Below, piece by piece: positions 35,888-36,820 of a DNA stretch of 36,820 nt. Origin of the DNA: Candidatus Omnitrophota bacterium (GTDB lineage Bacteria; Omnitrophota; Gorgyraeia; JABMRN01; RBG-13-46-9); assembly GCA_016782425.1 (NCBI GenBank), contig JADHYN010000003.1:1-36820 (forward strand). Direction: 5' to 3'. A model generated the notes under the pieces. The model had not been told where the DNA came from. It did no database searches and saw only the letters and a program-made list of their open reading frames with translations. The first letter of the stretch is position 1. Each line of letters starts with the position of its first letter. Both the position numbers and the translations under genes were made by a program.

Positions 35888-36820
35888 ACTCTTGTGTTTT
35901 CGATGGTTTCTTTTATCAGGACATCGGGCACCTTGTCGACGATTTTAACGTGGCCGATTCCCTCCGGAAGAATAAACCTGTTGACACCGTATATGAATTT
36001 TTTATCGTAAGAGAGGGCATTCAGAATATTCTTAAGTCTTATATGTTTTAGTTTCGTTTTAGGCACCACTCGCCGGATGAGCGAACATATTTTTTCATAG
36101 TCTCTTTTTTTGATCATTTTACGCTTCAATGCGATTCGACTTGCCATGACCATTCCCAAGGCAACTGCCTCGCCGTGCATTACCGACCTGGAATAGCACG
36201 AAGCCGCTTCTATGGCATGTCCCAGTGTGTGACCGAAATTCAGAATCGCGCGCAGGTCCTTAGTATCCAATTCGTCCTTTTCCACGACCCTCGCTTTTAT
36301 GAAACAGGATTTAAAAACAATATATTCCAACGTCTTCGCGTTAAGCTTCAATATACTCTTTATGTTTTTTTCTAAAAACGAAAAAAGTTTTTTGTCTTTT
36401 ATAATCCCGTACTTGACGACTTCGGCAAGTCCATTTCGCAGTTCTCTTTCCGGAAGCGTCTTTAAAAAAACGAGATCGCAGATGACCATTTTCGGCTGGT
36501 AAAAATTCCCGACGATATTTTTCGCTTCTTTTATGTCGATGGCTACCTTCCCGCCGATAGCCGAATCTACTTGCGCAAGGAGCGTTGTGGGTATTTGTAT
36601 GTATGGCACGCCCCTCCGGTAGGCACTTGCGACAAATCCCGTAAGGTCACCCGTTACCCCACCGCCGAAGGCGAAGACAAACGGTTTTACTTTTTTTGCA
36701 AAACGCGCAAGCCTCCTTATAGTTTTTATATATACCGGGAAGGATTTCGCCCTTTCGGAATCAGGGATCTCGTAAAAAAGTATTTTTTTACCGAGGGGTT
36801 TAAGGGCTTTCTTAAGCTTG
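35884..36820 (-). CDS. aroB: 3-dehydroquinate synthase (N-terminus beyond window)
   Basis: Frame stays open to the window end: FAFGGGVTGDLTGFVASAYRRGVPYIQIPTTLLAQVDSAIGGKVAID...LAEVVKYGII...NFGHTLGHAIE...HGEAVALGM. Confidence 0.95.
   Translation of the reverse strand, partial: KLKKALKPLGKKILFYEIPDSERAKSFPVYIKTIRRLARFAKKVKPFVFAFGGGVTGDLTGFVASAYRRGVPYIQIPTTLLAQVDSAIGGKVAIDIKEAKNIVGNFYQPKMVICDLVFLKTLPERELRNGLAEVVKYGIIKDKKLFSFLEKNIKSILKLNAKTLEYIVFKSCFIKARVVEKDELDTKDLRAILNFGHTLGHAIEAASCYSRSVMHGEAVALGMVMASRIALKRKMIKKRDYEKICSLIRRVVPKTKLKHIRLKNILNALSYDKKFIYGVNRFILPEGIGHVKIVDKVPDVLIKETIENTRV

Overview
Gene-dense bacterial chromosomal window of about 36.8 kb, almost entirely minus-strand. No rRNA, tRNA, CRISPR array, phage or complete IS element was recognised. 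Gene content (five PilZ proteins, two TIGR04073-like exosortase-associated proteins, GspA/GspB-like pair, DUF4416, many small lipoproteins) suggests an uncultured Omnitrophota-like lineage, but that is inference only. Recognisable genes include purF and purL (followed by a decayed purQ C-terminal remnant), tatC/tatA, def, panD, corA, aroB (cut by the window end), TauE/SafE, an EamA transporter, AmmeMemoRadiSam-type radical SAM, a membrane spermidine synthase-like protein, two YjbQ proteins, an ACT-domain protein, retropepsin-like protease, HIT and M23 peptidase. Items most worth following up: (1) a ParA ATPase with a C-terminal CBM48/AMPK-type glycogen-binding domain; (2) a STAS-PilZ, pentapeptide-repeat K+ channel, radical SAM gene chain; (3) a plus-strand intergenic small RNA candidate with a promoter, internal stems and an intrinsic terminator; (4) a 160-bp palindromic MITE-like element at the 3' end of a lipoprotein gene; (5) a frameshifted purQ remnant; (6) a FAH-family protein missing its catalytic core; (7) a standalone N-terminal piece of a LOG-family protein. 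Two short genes (tatA, entericidin-like) and a truncated CDS at the left edge are missing from the supplied ORF track. All calls come from reading the sequence; no searches were run.
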